This document shows, piece after piece, positions 15,961 through 26,500 of a stretch of DNA of 44,107 bases. Origin of the DNA: Candidatus Binatia bacterium (lineage in GTDB: Bacteria > Desulfobacterota > Binatia > UBA9968 > JAJDTQ01); assembly GCA_022823055.1 (NCBI GenBank), contig JAJDXX010000253.1, forward strand, positions 1-44,107. The letters run 5' to 3'. Numbering within the stretch: position 1 is the first letter of the stretch; each line of letters starts with the position of its first letter. A program made the position numbers and the translations under genes. Below the pieces are notes generated by a model that ran no database searches, was not told where the DNA came from, and worked only from the letters and a program-made list of their open reading frames with translations.

Positions 15961-16985
15961 TCGACCTCCGTTCCGACACGGTAACGACGCCCACACCCGA
16001 CATGCTGAGGGCCATGACCGCGGCCGAGGTGGGGGACGACGTCTACAGCGAGGATCCCAGCATTAACCGGCTGGAGGAAGAGGTGGCGGGCATCCTGGGC
16101 AAGGAGGCCGCGGTCTTTACGCCGTCCGGCTCCATGGCCAACCAGATCGCCATCCGGCTCCACACTCAGCCGGGAGACTCGGTGCTGTGCGAGGAAGGGT
16201 CGCACACCTTCGCCTACGAGGCCGGCGCCGGAGCAGCGCTTTCCGGCGTCCAGTTCGACATCATCCCGTTCCGGGAGAAGCTCTCCGATGCCGCCATCAC
16301 GAGCCGCTTCCGCGCCGACGGACTGCACGAGTCCCCCTCCACGCTGATCCTGGTGGAGAACACCCACAACCGCGGTCGCGGCCGCGCCCTGGGCTCCCAG
16401 GAGACACAGCGTATCGTGGGGACGGCGCGCGGGCTGGGACTCAAGACCCACTGTGACGGCGCCAGGCTGTGGAACGCCGCCGCCGCCACCGGCGACTCCG
16501 AACGCGAACTGGCCGCGGGCTTCGACACGGTGGCGGTATGTTTCTCCAAGGGCCTGGGCGCACCGGTGGGCTCCGCCCTGGCCGGCGGCCGCGACACCAT
16601 CGCGCACGCGCGCAAGATACGCAAGCGACTGGGCGGCGGTATGCGCCAGGCCGGGTTCCTGGCCGCGGCCGCGCTGTACGGGGTCCGGCAGCATCGGCGG
16701 CGCCTGCCGGAAGACCACCGCCGCGCCGCCGCCCTCGCACACGGCCTGGAAGAGCTCATGCACAATGGGAGTCCGCTTGAAGTGGATATCGCGGACCCAC
16801 CCACCAACATGGTCTATTGGCGCGCCCCCGACGGACCGGCAATGGTGGAGGCGCTGCGGGGCAGGGGTGTGCTCATGAACCATGTCGGCAACGGCTGGCT
16901 GCGTGCGGTCACGCATCTCCAGATCTCGGACGCCGACGTCCACGAAGCGCTCCTGCGGATCCGCGAGGTGCTGCGCGGGGGTTGA
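15957..16985 (+). CDS. ltaE: low-specificity L-threonine aldolase
   Basis: Encodes 342 aa, the normal length of this fold-type I PLP enzyme. It starts with [20 protein letters not shown], the almost invariant N-terminus, followed by [20 protein letters not shown], the substrate-binding [13 protein letters not shown], the PLP-stacking His in [12 protein letters not shown], the [13 protein letters not shown] loop, the PLP Asp in [11 protein letters not shown], and the Schiff-base Lys in [14 protein letters not shown]. It cleaves L-threonine or L-allo-threonine to glycine and acetaldehyde. ATG 15957 overlaps the stop of the RodZ-like gene by ATGA. A gene for an FAD-dependent amine oxidase follows 76 bases downstream. 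Confidence 0.95.
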   Translation: MIDLRSDTVTTPTPDMLRAMTAAEVGDDVYSEDPSINRLEEEVAGILGKEAAVFTPSGSMANQIAIRLHTQPGDSVLCEEGSHTFAYEAGAGAALSGVQFDIIPFREKLSDAAITSRFRADGLHESPSTLILVENTHNRGRGRALGSQETQRIVGTARGLGLKTHCDGARLWNAAAATGDSERELAAGFDTVAVCFSKGLGAPVGSALAGGRDTIAHARKIRKRLGGGMRQAGFLAAAALYGVRQHRRRLPEDHRRAAALAHGLEELMHNGSPLEVDIADPPTNMVYWRAPDGPAMVEALRGRGVLMNHVGNGWLRAVTHLQISDADVHEALLRIREVLRGG

Positions 16986-17061
16986 CGCGGTCGGCGCGCA
17001 TCCGATCCGCTGATGAGGCGCAAGCATCCTGCCTCACCCTAAGGCCCCCTCCCTGACCCCT

Positions 17062-18171
17062 ATGGGACCCGAAGACGCAAGATACGTCATCATTGGCGCA
17101 GGCTTCGCCGGAGCGGCTACGGCCTGTCACCTGGCTTACCGCGGCGCGCGGCAGGTGGTGATCCTGGAACAGGAAGCCGTGGCCGGCTTTCATTCGTCCG
17201 GCCGCAACGCGGGCTTCATTCGGCAGGTGCTCTCCGAGCCCTCGGTGGCGGACCTGGCGGCGAAGTCCGCCGAGTTCATCCGCAATCCCCCGCCCGGCTG
17301 GCCCGTGCCGGTCTCGTACGATGCCATCGGGTGCCTGATTCTGGGACGCGGCGCACAGTGGGAGGCGTTGTGCCGGGACGCGGAACTGGCGCGCGGGCGC
17401 GGCCTGGACGTGGAGTTGTGGTCACCGGAAGAGACGGTGGCGGCCATACCGCCGATCGAAGGGGGCAGCCTGGACGGTGCCGTGTGGTGCGCCTCTGACG
17501 GCGTCATCGACATCAACGCGCTGCTTTCCGGGTATCTCAGGGTAGCCCAGAGGGGCGGCGCGGTAATCCGTTACGGCGAGACCGTGCGCGAGGTGCGCAT
17601 ACGCGACGGAGGCGTGCAAGGCGTCGCCACCGACCAGGGTTTCCTGGAGGCCGACGTGGTGGTGAACGCGGCCGGACCCTGGGCCGCGCCCGTGGGCGTA
17701 ATGGCCGGAGCGGCGCCCATCGCGTTCCACCCGCGGCGGCGGCACTTGTTCGTCACCCCGCCGCTCGACTGGGTCAAGCCCGACTGGCCCTTCTGCCTCA
17801 ACGTCTCGGACGAGATCTATTTCCAGCCCAACTCCGGCGGCCTCATGCTGTGCCCGTGCGACGAGGAGGACCTGCCGCCCTGCGACCCACCCACGGACAT
17901 CCGCGCCATGGAGCTGCTGGCGGAGAGGCTGGCGGCCGTCTATCCCAGGTTTCCCGACGTCTCCATCGCACGCTATTGGGCGGGCCTCCGCACGTTCAGC
18001 GACGACAACCGCTTCGTCATCGGGTGGGACCCCAAGGTGGAAGGCTTCTTCTGGGTGGCGGGCCTCGCCGGCCACGGCGTCACCACCAGCGCGGCCGTGG
18101 GCTCCCTGGCCGCCGATCTCCTCTTCGGCGCCGACCCCGACCCCGACTTCTCCCCCGCTCGCTTTGCCTGA
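17062..18171 (+). CDS. FAD-dependent amino-acid/amine oxidase (DAO family)
   Basis: Encodes 369 aa. The N-terminal dinucleotide fold reads YVIIGAGFAGAATACHLAYRGARQVVILEQE, followed by the DAO-family SSGRNAGFIRQ segment. The substrate domain contains SLDGAVWCASDGVIDINALLSGYLRVAQRGGAVIRYGETV (given in parts), the second FAD-contact strand ADVVVNAAGPWAAPVGVMAG, and the C-terminal PRFPDVSIARYWAGLRTFSDDNRFVIGWDPKVEGFFWVAGLAGHGVTTS region, with the GHG turn contacting flavin. Members include glycine oxidase, sarcosine oxidase and D-amino-acid dehydrogenases. There is no signal peptide. Placed after threonine aldolase, it could act on glycine or another amino acid, but this is inference. Confidence 0.92.
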   Translation: MGPEDARYVIIGAGFAGAATACHLAYRGARQVVILEQEAVAGFHSSGRNAGFIRQVLSEPSVADLAAKSAEFIRNPPPGWPVPVSYDAIGCLILGRGAQWEALCRDAELARGRGLDVELWSPEETVAAIPPIEGGSLDGAVWCASDGVIDINALLSGYLRVAQRGGAVIRYGETVREVRIRDGGVQGVATDQGFLEADVVVNAAGPWAAPVGVMAGAAPIAFHPRRRHLFVTPPLDWVKPDWPFCLNVSDEIYFQPNSGGLMLCPCDEEDLPPCDPPTDIRAMELLAERLAAVYPRFPDVSIARYWAGLRTFSDDNRFVIGWDPKVEGFFWVAGLAGHGVTTSAAVGSLAADLLFGADPDPDFSPARFA

Positions 18172-18266
18172 GACACGAATCCGGTAGCTCCACTGTTCCT
18201 ATCCGTCATTGATATGAAAATAAACAATTATTCAATGATTTCGGTTAGTTATGGAATCCCGCTACA

Positions 18267-18381
18267 CCCCAATGAGTCATTCCCGCGCAAGCGGGAATCC
18301 AGGCGGGGTGGGGCCGAGCAATGAGGCCGCCACACCCCCCACCCCTGGATTCCCGCTTCCGCGGGAATGACTCATTGGGGG
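18267..18381. repeat. 115-bp element with long terminal inverted repeats
   Basis: The left arm (18267-18312) starts CCCCAATGAGTCATTCCCGC and the right arm (18337-18381) is its near-perfect reverse complement; each arm itself contains the small palindrome TTCCCGCG..AAGCGGGAA. It is non-coding, lies between the FAD oxidase gene and clpP, and shares its core with the elements at 18434-18490 and 40101-40201. This looks like a MITE or REP-type palindromic unit that could also act as a bidirectional terminator. The 338-base gap 18172-18510 holds only these repeats, with an AT-rich patch at about 18210-18250. Confidence 0.85.
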
Positions 18382-18433
18382 GAGGGCGCCCCATTTTCAT
18401 CCCCCTTTGTGTCGGCTGCAAGCCGACATGGGT

Positions 18434-18490
18434 GATTCCCGCGAAAGCATGCCCTCGACCCCGATCGGGGACGGGAATCCAGGGGTGGCG
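18434..18490. repeat. partial palindromic repeat unit with insert
   Basis: A third unit of the same family: GATTCCCGCGAAAGC, then an interposed segment containing CTCGACCCCGATCGGGGA (itself palindromic), then GGGAATCCAGGGGTGG. It keeps both ends of the CATTCCCGCG..GGGAATCCAGG core but the hairpin tip is replaced. It is adjacent to the 3' end of clpP. Confidence 0.7.
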
Positions 18491-18510
18491 GAGGGGTGCA
18501 GACACGCGGG

Positions 18511-19107
18511 TTATGCCGGCCGCTTGACGAGGACCTCGTCGATGATGTGGTAGTCCAGGGCCATGGGCGCGGTCATGTAGCGGTCACGCTCGGTGTCCCG
18601 CTCGATGGTCGCGAGGTCCTGACCCGTGTGCTTGACCAGGATCTGGTTGACTTCCTCGCGCACCCGCAGCATCTCTCTGGCGTGGATGTCGATGTCCGCG
18701 GCCGACCCACGGTAACCCCCCAGAGGCTGGTGGATCATGATGCGCGCGTGGGGCAAGGCAAAACGCTTTCCCGAAGCGCCGCCGGCCAGCAGCAGCGCGC
18801 CCATGCTGGCGGCTTCGCCGACGCACACCGTGGCCACGTCCGCCTGGATGTACTGCATGGTGTCGTAGATGGCGAGCCCCGCGGTGATCAGCCCACCGGG
18901 CGAGTTGACGTACAGGTAGATGTCCTGGGTGGGGTCCTCGGATTCAAGGTAGAGGAGCTGGGCCGCGACGGTGTTTGCCACCGGGTCGTCGATCTCTCCC
19001 ACAAGGAAGACGATGCGGTCCCTCAGCATGCGGGAGTAGAGGTCGTATACGCGCTCGCCGCGACCGGTGTCCTCCAGGACCGTGGGTATCTCGAATTGGT
19101 TTCGCAT
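18511..19107 (-). CDS. clpP: ATP-dependent Clp protease proteolytic subunit
   Basis: Encodes 198 aa from ATG 19107 (a TTG two codons upstream is in frame). The catalytic triad is complete: Ser101 in GEAASMGA, His126 in IMIHQPLGG, and Asp175 in [10 protein letters not shown], with spacings identical to E. coli ClpP (25 and 49 residues). The oligomerisation and axial-loop regions are normal ([24 protein letters not shown]). It lacks a propeptide. The tig-clpP-clpX arrangement is not seen: neighbours are repeats and an alpha/beta hydrolase, so this may be a secondary copy without adjacent ATPase. Confidence 0.96.
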   Translation of the reverse strand: MRNQFEIPTVLEDTGRGERVYDLYSRMLRDRIVFLVGEIDDPVANTVAAQLLYLESEDPTQDIYLYVNSPGGLITAGLAIYDTMQYIQADVATVCVGEAASMGALLLAGGASGKRFALPHARIMIHQPLGGYRGSAADIDIHAREMLRVREEVNQILVKHTGQDLATIERDTERDRYMTAPMALDYHIIDEVLVKRPA

Positions 19108-19216
19108 AGCCAAGAGCGTTCAAGCCGGCACCCGTCGGAACACCCAACGCGGCTGCGCTATCGAGAAGAGTGTCGCACGACGAACGTGCTTCCTCGTGAA
19201 ATATGCAGCCTGGAGG

Positions 19217-20113
19217 TCACGAACTCAAGAGGCCGTGCCGGTCCAGGAACTCACGCATGATCGCGACGCAGCTTTCCGGCTCTTCCAACTGCAGAAAGTG
19301 AGTCGTCTCGGGCACGAAGTCGTAGTCCACGGTCAGCATATGCCTCATGTCCAGCGTCGGCAGGTAGGAATAGGGCAAGGTGGGATCGGCGCCGACGACC
19401 TTGGTCGGGCAGCGGAGCTTGTCCAGGTCGACCATCACCGCGAACGCCGCGGCGTACTGGATGATCTGGGCTTCGTAGTCACGCGGACACCGGAGCTCGT
19501 AACCGTTCCCGTCGGCGGATTTACGGAGCGTGGTCCTTGCCACGAGATCGTACACCCCCGGAACGGCCTGTTGGTACGTGGGTAGATAGGGAAGAAGCTC
19601 GGCAAACTCATCCTCGCTCTCAAACCTGGGGGAACGACGCCGGGCCATGCCTGCCACGCGCTCGGCCGCAGCATCGAACTCCTCGTAGTTCCGCCCCGGC
19701 TTGCACACGGGCGGATCGAACAGAACACGCGCCGCGTACTCGGCGCCCAGATTGGTTGACAGGAGCGAAGCCAGAGCCGAGATGGAATGGAAGACGCCGA
19801 TCTTCGGCTTCTCCCCGTAGTGACTGTCGATGGCCGCGAGAATCCGGTCGTGGTCGTTGACGAATCTCGCGACGTTGTGACCCTGCGACCTGCCGACCGC
19901 ATTCCAGCCGTGGTTTCTGAGGTCATAGACGACCAGGTCGAAGTCGTCGGCCAGCAGCGACCAGAAGGGGTAGTAGAGATCGACGGCGAGTCCGTTGCCG
20001 TGGCTCAGGACCAGCCGTGGGCCTGCCGGGTTGCCGTGACGCCGCAGGACGATGACGGTGTCATCGTCCACGCGGACGTCACGGGTGGAAAGCGGCTTGG
20101 GTACTTCCCACAC
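19217..20113 (-). CDS. alpha/beta hydrolase in the PKS locus
   Basis: Encodes 298 aa from GTG 20113, 16 bases after the free ACP gene. The fold is clear: VLSHGNGLAVDLYYPFW oxyanion region, LVVYDLRNHGWN, the nucleophile elbow GVFHSISALAS (a Ser-x-Ser variant of GxSxG, with Ser in HSIS), and the catalytic His in VPETTHFLQLEEPE. The acid is probably the Asp in VVGADPTLP. Because it follows the PKS and ACP genes on the same strand, it could act as an external thioesterase or acyltransferase releasing the product from the carrier, but sequence alone does not distinguish this from a general esterase. Confidence 0.88.
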   Translation of the reverse strand: MWEVPKPLSTRDVRVDDDTVIVLRRHGNPAGPRLVLSHGNGLAVDLYYPFWSLLADDFDLVVYDLRNHGWNAVGRSQGHNVARFVNDHDRILAAIDSHYGEKPKIGVFHSISALASLLSTNLGAEYAARVLFDPPVCKPGRNYEEFDAAAERVAGMARRRSPRFESEDEFAELLPYLPTYQQAVPGVYDLVARTTLRKSADGNGYELRCPRDYEAQIIQYAAAFAVMVDLDKLRCPTKVVGADPTLPYSYLPTLDMRHMLTVDYDFVPETTHFLQLEEPESCVAIMREFLDRHGLLSS

Positions 20114-20129
20114 GGCTGCTCAACCGGCC

Positions 20130-20351
20130 TTACCCGGAGTGGGAATCCACGTATGCGATCAGGTCACCGAGGTTGCTGAACTTCGCGACTTCTTCGGCAG
20201 GGATCGTGACGTTGAACTCGTCACCGACCACCTTGATGAAAGCCACGGCATCCACGGATGATACGCCCGAATCGGCGAGGCTCTGCGTGGGATTCGCAGG
20301 GCGACCCAGTTGTTCCTGGTAAAGCTGCTTGATGCGATCTTCGCTCGCCAT
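20130..20351 (-). CDS. free-standing acyl carrier protein
   Basis: Encodes 73 aa. ATG 20351 is preferred over an ATG two codons upstream because AAAAGGAGG lies seven bases before it, against one base for the other. The four-helix carrier fold is recognisable, with the phosphopantetheine site in ADSGVSSVDAVAF: Ser32 aligns with the Ser of the usual DSL motif, whose Asp is replaced by Ser31. The IPAEEVAKFSNLGDLIAYV end is typical. It lies between the PKS gene and the hydrolase gene, and the second PKS module has no carrier domain of its own, so this protein is the obvious candidate to serve KS2. The pairing is inference. Confidence 0.93.
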   Translation of the reverse strand: MASEDRIKQLYQEQLGRPANPTQSLADSGVSSVDAVAFIKVVGDEFNVTIPAEEVAKFSNLGDLIAYVDSHSG

Positions 20352-20529
20352 TTGCATTCCTCCTTTTCAGGTGACGACCCGTGTATCCAACACGGGTCCG
20401 TTCCGTAAAACTCGCGTCTCTGCGCACCGCGAAATGTTCCGCACAATATAGGGGTTTCCACGACAATTTCAAACTCAAACGGACCCGCGCCGAACTTTCT
20501 TGGCCGCAGAACACCCATCATCGACGGCT

Positions 20530-23500
20530 TCAGTCTGGCGTCCGTTTGAGCGCCTCGATCCAGTAGCGGCGGCGCTCGAACGGGTAGCCGGGCAGCGCGA
20601 TCCGGCGCCGGCTCTCTCCCGCGAAGAGGCCGGCAAAGGAGACCCCCAGTCCCGCCTCGTAGGCGCCAGCCACCGCCTCGACGAACCCGTTGTCCGACGG
20701 TGCGTTGCGCCGGAGGCTCGACAACACCGCCGGCGCCCCGTGGTTGCCGCCAGCGTCCGGCGGCGACGGCCACGCGGAGACCACCGCCGGAGCCAGCACT
20801 GCCTCCGGACCGATCTCCACCACCACGTCCACCTCCAGGGCCGCCAGCGTCGAGACGCATTCCGCGAACGCGGCGGGCTCACGCCCTTGGCCGCGCCAGT
20901 ACGCCCCATCGAGCACGTCACTGGGCTCCAAGGTCCGTCCGGTCACGCCGCTCACCAGGACCAGGGACGGCGGCGCCCACGCGACGCCGGCGAGGAGGGC
21001 TTCCAGGTCGTCCGGATCGGAGTCCGGGGCTTCACCCGCGGCCGTCGGCGCCAACAGCGCACCGCGCGCCATCGCCAAACGCAACCCCTCTTCCAGTCCG
21101 AACACTCCGGCCGCCTGCGCGGCCGCCAACTCTCCCAAGTCCTGCCCCACCACCACGGTCGGGCGAATCCCGACACTCGACCACAGCGCCGTAAGCGCGC
21201 ACTCCAGCGCATAAACGGCCGGCTGCATCCACGCCGGGGCGTCCAGGTCTTCCTCCGAACCGGCCCGGCCGAACATCACGTCCAGCAGCGATGCGCTTCG
21301 CGTTTCTCGAAGCACCGCGTCGCAACGATCCAAAACCGCCCGCACCACCGGTTCGCTTTCGTACAACACCTGGCCCATGCCGGCCCACTGGCTGCCCTGG
21401 CCGGTGTACGCGAAGGCGACCCTCGTCGCCGCCGGCGGCGCCGGCCTCTCCCCCGCATCCGCCAACGTCTTCAGCCCGTCTCGCAGCGACGCGGCATCCT
21501 GGAACACCACGCCCGCCCGGTGGTCGAAATGGCTCCGTCCCACGCCGGCCGTCCAGGCCATGTCCGCCAGCAGCGACCGCACGGCGGCATCTTCGTCCGG
21601 CGAATCCCCGGCGCGCTCTTCAAGCCACGACAGATACCGCTCCGCGAGTTCCCGAAGCGCCTGGTCCGACTTCCCCGACAGGGGCAGCAGCCGGGTTCCG
21701 CGCGCCCGCGCCGCATCTTCGACCGGCGGCAACTCCGGGACCGGTTCGGACAGCGGAACCGCAAGCACGGAACCCACGGGGGACCCGTCATCATCCGGCC
21801 CGGCATCGGCCGCTCCGTACCCCTCCAACACGACATGCGCGTTGGTTCCCGATATCCCGAACGCGCTTACTCCTGCCCGCGGCGGCCGATCGGGGTCGCG
21901 CGGCCACTCCGTCGGCTCGGAGGTCACCCGAACCGAGAGCCTGTCCCAGTCCAGATGCGGGTTCGGCTCCCGGAAATGCAGGTGTTTCGGAATCACGCCC
22001 CGCTTCATCGCCAGCACGGTCTTGATCAGCCCCGCGACTCCGGCGGCCGACTCCAGGTGGCCGATGTTGGTCTTCACCGAACCGATCAACAGCGGACGGT
22101 CCGTTTCCCGTCCCCTGCCGTACACCGCCGCCGCCGCCCGCAACTCGATGGGGTCGCCCAACTCGGACCCGGCTCCGTGAGCTTCCAGGTAGTCCACTTC
22201 CGCCGGCGGCACGCCCGCCCGCGAGAGCGCCTCTTCGATCGCCTGCTCCTGTGCCGGACCGTTGGGCACCGTGGGCCCGGCGCTCGCGCCGTTCTGGTTT
22301 ACCGCCGAGCCGAGGATCACCGCCCAGATGCGGTCGCCGTCGGCCTCCGCATCGGCCAGCCGCTTCAGGACCACCATCCCGCAGCCCTCGCTCCTCACGA
22401 AGCCGTTCGCGGACGCGTCGAAAGTCTTGCACTGCCTGTCCGGCGACAGCATCCCCAATTCCGCCATCTCCCGGGTCAACCCGGGCGACAGCACCGCGTT
22501 GACGCCGCCGACCAGAGCCAGGTCCACTTCACCCTGCCGCAACCCGGCCACCGCCTGGTGCGCGGCCACCAGTGACGCCGCGCAGTTGAGCATGACCGGC
22601 ATCGTCGGTCCCTGGAGGCCCAGCTTGAAGGCAACGCGGCCCACCGCCATGCTGCCGGCGGTGCCCAGGTAGCTGGCGACGTCGCCGCCGGCCATCATCA
22701 GGTCCCGGTACTCGCTGGCGGCAACGCCGGCGTAGACCCCGGTGCGGCTGCCCTTCAGCCGGTCCGGATCGATCCCGGCGTCTTCGAGGGCCTGCCAGCT
22801 CGTCTCCAGAAGGAGCCGCTGCTGCGGATCCATCATTCGCGCCCCGATGGGCGTGACCCCGAAGAAACCCGCGTCGAACCGGTCGATCCCTTCGACGAAC
22901 CCGCCGCGCCGGGAAGCCGCATCCCCGGCTTCGGGATCTCCCAATACACCCTTCCAGGGACCGGCGTCCCCGCGACCGTCCGTCACCGCGTCTACGCCGG
23001 CTTCGAGCTGGCGCCGGAACGCCGAAAGATCCGGTGCGCCGGGGAAGCGGCACGCCATGCCGACGATGGCGATGCCCTCGTCCGCGCGCAGAGCGGCGGG
23101 TTGCTGCTCCGGCTCCGCCTGAACGGCTGGCGCGCCGCTGATGTCACCGAGCTCGCCGGCCACGTGGCGAGCGAGTGCGGCGATGTCGGGATAGTCGAAC
23201 ACCACGGTGTTCGGCGCCGTGTACTCCCCGGAGAATGCCCGATTCAGCCGGTTCCGCAGCTCCACCGCCATCAGCGAGTCCATCCCAAGATCGAAGAAGC
23301 CCACCGCGGGCGCGGGCGCCGACGGCAGCCTCAACACCGCCTGGACTTCCTGCTGCAGGAAGGAAACGAGCAGTTCTTCGCGCGCCGCCGGCGGCGCGGC
23401 CCCCAGCCGGGAGAGCAGGTCTTCCGATGCTCCCGGAGAGTCCGCGGAGTCATCCTCGGCCGCCGGCAGCAGGTCGTCGAACAGGGACGGACGCCCGCCG

Positions 23501-26500
23501 AGGGCCTCTCCGAACACCGACCAGTCCGCCGCCAGGACCACCGCGGTGGTGGGGTCCTCGCGCAGCAGCCGGTCGAACACCCTGAGGCCCTGCTCCGGGC
23601 TGAACCAGCCGGTTCCGGCTGCCTCCCGCCGGGCGGCGATCCGCTCCCGCTGCTCCTCGGCCTCACCGAGCTCCGACCATGCCCCCCAGGCGATGGCCTG
23701 TCCGGGAAGCCCCAGCGCGCGCCGGTGGGCGGCGAGCTGATCGAGGAACGCGTTGGCCGCCGCGTGGTTCGCCTGCCCCGGATTGCCCAGAATGCCGGCC
23801 ACGCTCGAGAACAGGACGAAGAGGTCCAGATCGAGGTCGGCCGTAGCCCGGTGCAGGTGCCAGGCGCCCAGGACCTTCGGCCAGAGGACCTGCTCGAACC
23901 GCTCCCAGCTCTGGTTCGCGAGCGAGTTGTCCGCCAGCACTCCCACGCTGTGGATCACGCCTCCAAGCGGCGGCAGCTCGCCCTTGATCCGCTCCAGCAT
24001 TCCGTCCACCGCGCCGGCATCGGTCACGTCGGCCAGCTCCACCCGCACGGTGATCCCGCGTTCCGTGAGCGCGCCGATCACTTCCTCGGCTTCCGCGTCG
24101 GGAGCGCGCCGGCCGTTCAACACGATCGCCCCCGCTCCCCGCTCCGCCAGCCAGCCTGCCAGGGCGCACCCGATCCCGCCCAGGCCGCCGGTCACCAGGT
24201 AGGTCCGGTCCTGCCGCAGCCGGCCCTCCGCGAGCGGCGGCGCGGTCAATACGATCTTTCCGATGTGCCGGGCGTCGCGCATGAACTCCATCGCCGCCCC
24301 CGCCTCGGCCAGCGGCCACCTGCTGTGGATCAGGGGTTGCAGCTCTCCGGCCCCCAGCCGTTCCACCACGTTCCGGAGCGCCGCTCCCGGCCGGGCCGGC
24401 TCCTGTTTCTTCAGGACGTCCAGCTCCAGGATGGAGTAGGCCACGTCCGGCCGCGCGGCCGCCATTTCCTCCTCGCTCAGGATGTCCCGCCTCGCCAGTT
24501 CCACGAACCGGCCGCCGCGAGCCAGGCAGGACAGGCTCGCCTCGATGAAGCCCGGCCCTGTAAGGCTGTTCACCACCAGGTCCACACCCGCGCCGCCGGT
24601 GGCTTCGAGGATCTCCTCCCCGAACGAGGTCTGGCGGCTGTCGAACACGTGGGCCACCCCCAGCGACCGCAGGTAAGCCCGCTTGGGCGCGCTGGCGGTG
24701 GCGAAGACTTCCGCGCCGGCCGCCTGCGCCAACTGCACCGCCGCGAGCCCGACGCCGCCCGCGGCGGCGTGAATGAGCACCCGTTCGCCGGCCTTGAGCC
24801 CTGCAAGATCGAAGGACAGCGCGGCGGTCACGAACGCGGTGGGGATGGTGGCAAGGGCAGCCACCGGCATCCCCGCGGGCGCCGGCACAACCAGCTCCTC
24901 TCTCGTCACCACTTCCGGTCCGAATGTGCCGAACGCCAGGGCCACCACCCGGTCGCCCACCGAGACGGTCGAGGTCTCGGAACCGACCTCAACAATGCGG
25001 CCGCACATCTCCTCGCCCATCACGCCTTCGCCCACCAGCCCCATGGCCCGGAACACGTCGAGGAAATTCAGCCCGCGGGCTTCGACCGCGACGCGGACTT
25101 CCCTTGGCTCCAGCGAACGCGCCGGCGTCGGCTTCACTTGAAGCCCTCCGAGGTCGCCGCCGTCTCCGCACGCCAGCAGCCAGTCCGGCCCCTCCGGCAA
25201 GGCAAGGCGCGGCGCGGTCCGGACCAGGCGGGCCACCCGGCGGCGCCCGGCCCGGTAGGCGATTTGCATCTCCGGGTCGGGAAACAGCAGTTCCTCTGCG
25301 AAGTCGGCCGGCAGCTCCGTCTCCTCGGGGTCGAGATCGATCATCTTCGGCTTGACCTGAGCCGCTTCCCTGGCCACCACCCTGCCGAAACCCCACAACG
25401 TCGCTCCGGCAAGCTGTCCCGCCCGCTCCCGCTCCAGCACCTGCGCGCCCCGGGTGAGGAACCACGTTCCCTTCGCGGGGGTCAGATCGGCATCGATCAT
25501 GCCCTGCATGAGCGCCAGCGCGCTCGCCGCTGCCCGTCTCGCATCCTCTCCCATTTCCCCCGTGGCCGCCTGCGGCCCGTGACCGTCCAGCGCGGCAAGA
25601 TGCACGATACCGCCGAGCGGCACATCATCGGGCAACTCCTCCAGAACCGAGCGCCACGACTCGCGCCGATCCATCTCCACGGCTCTTCGGACGACTCCGG
25701 CGCCGTCGTGCGCGGGTCCCCCGTTCTCCGGCGATTCCCCGCCCGCCAGCACCACCGTCTGGTTCCGCGCCGCGAGCTGGGCCGCCAGCGCCGCGGCCAC
25801 GCCGCCCCGGTCCGCCGCGAGGACCCAGGCGGCCGGCGGCAGCACCACCTCCGCCGGCCCCTGCGCCACGATCACGCCCCGGTCGGGCAGCCCAACCGAC
25901 TCGGACTCGTCGATTCCCAGGACCTGGGCGTCGGCGAAACCCACGTCGCCGAGCGCCCGCCGCCACACGTCGGGTCCGGCCAGGGCGTGGTTCGAGCGGT
26001 AACGGTCGGCGTACCGCCACCAGCCGTCCAGTTGTCCGAAAATCAGGTCCATCCAGCCTCTACCGCGCTGGTTCTCCAGCGCCACGAGCTGTCCCGACGG
26101 CGCCAGCAAATCCCGGCAGTGCGCCAGCGTCTCGTCGAGATACTGCGTCGCGTGCAGCACGTTGGCGGCAATCAACAGGTCATAACCGTGCAAGTCGAAG
26201 CCCTGAGCCGCGGGTTCCTTCTCGATGTCCAGGACGCGGTACTCGATCTGCCCGTCCACCTGGCCGAAACGCGCCTCCGCGTCCGCGAAGAAGCCCGCGG
26301 AGATGTCGGTGTACATGTAGTCGAACCGCCCGGCCGGAAGCCCCGGCAGCACGCACTCGGTGGCCGACCCGATGCCGGCCCCCACCTCCAGCACCCTGAG
26401 CCGCCGTCCGTCCGGCAACCCGGCCGCGAGGGTCTCGACCACCTCTCCCAGCATCCGGTTCGCCGCCATCCACACCGGCGCCCTCCGGTAAAGATCGGCG

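Noticed and set aside
18267-18490. CRISPR array
   Set aside because: The repeats are inverted palindromes of unequal length, not direct repeats with regular spacers, and no cas genes are present.
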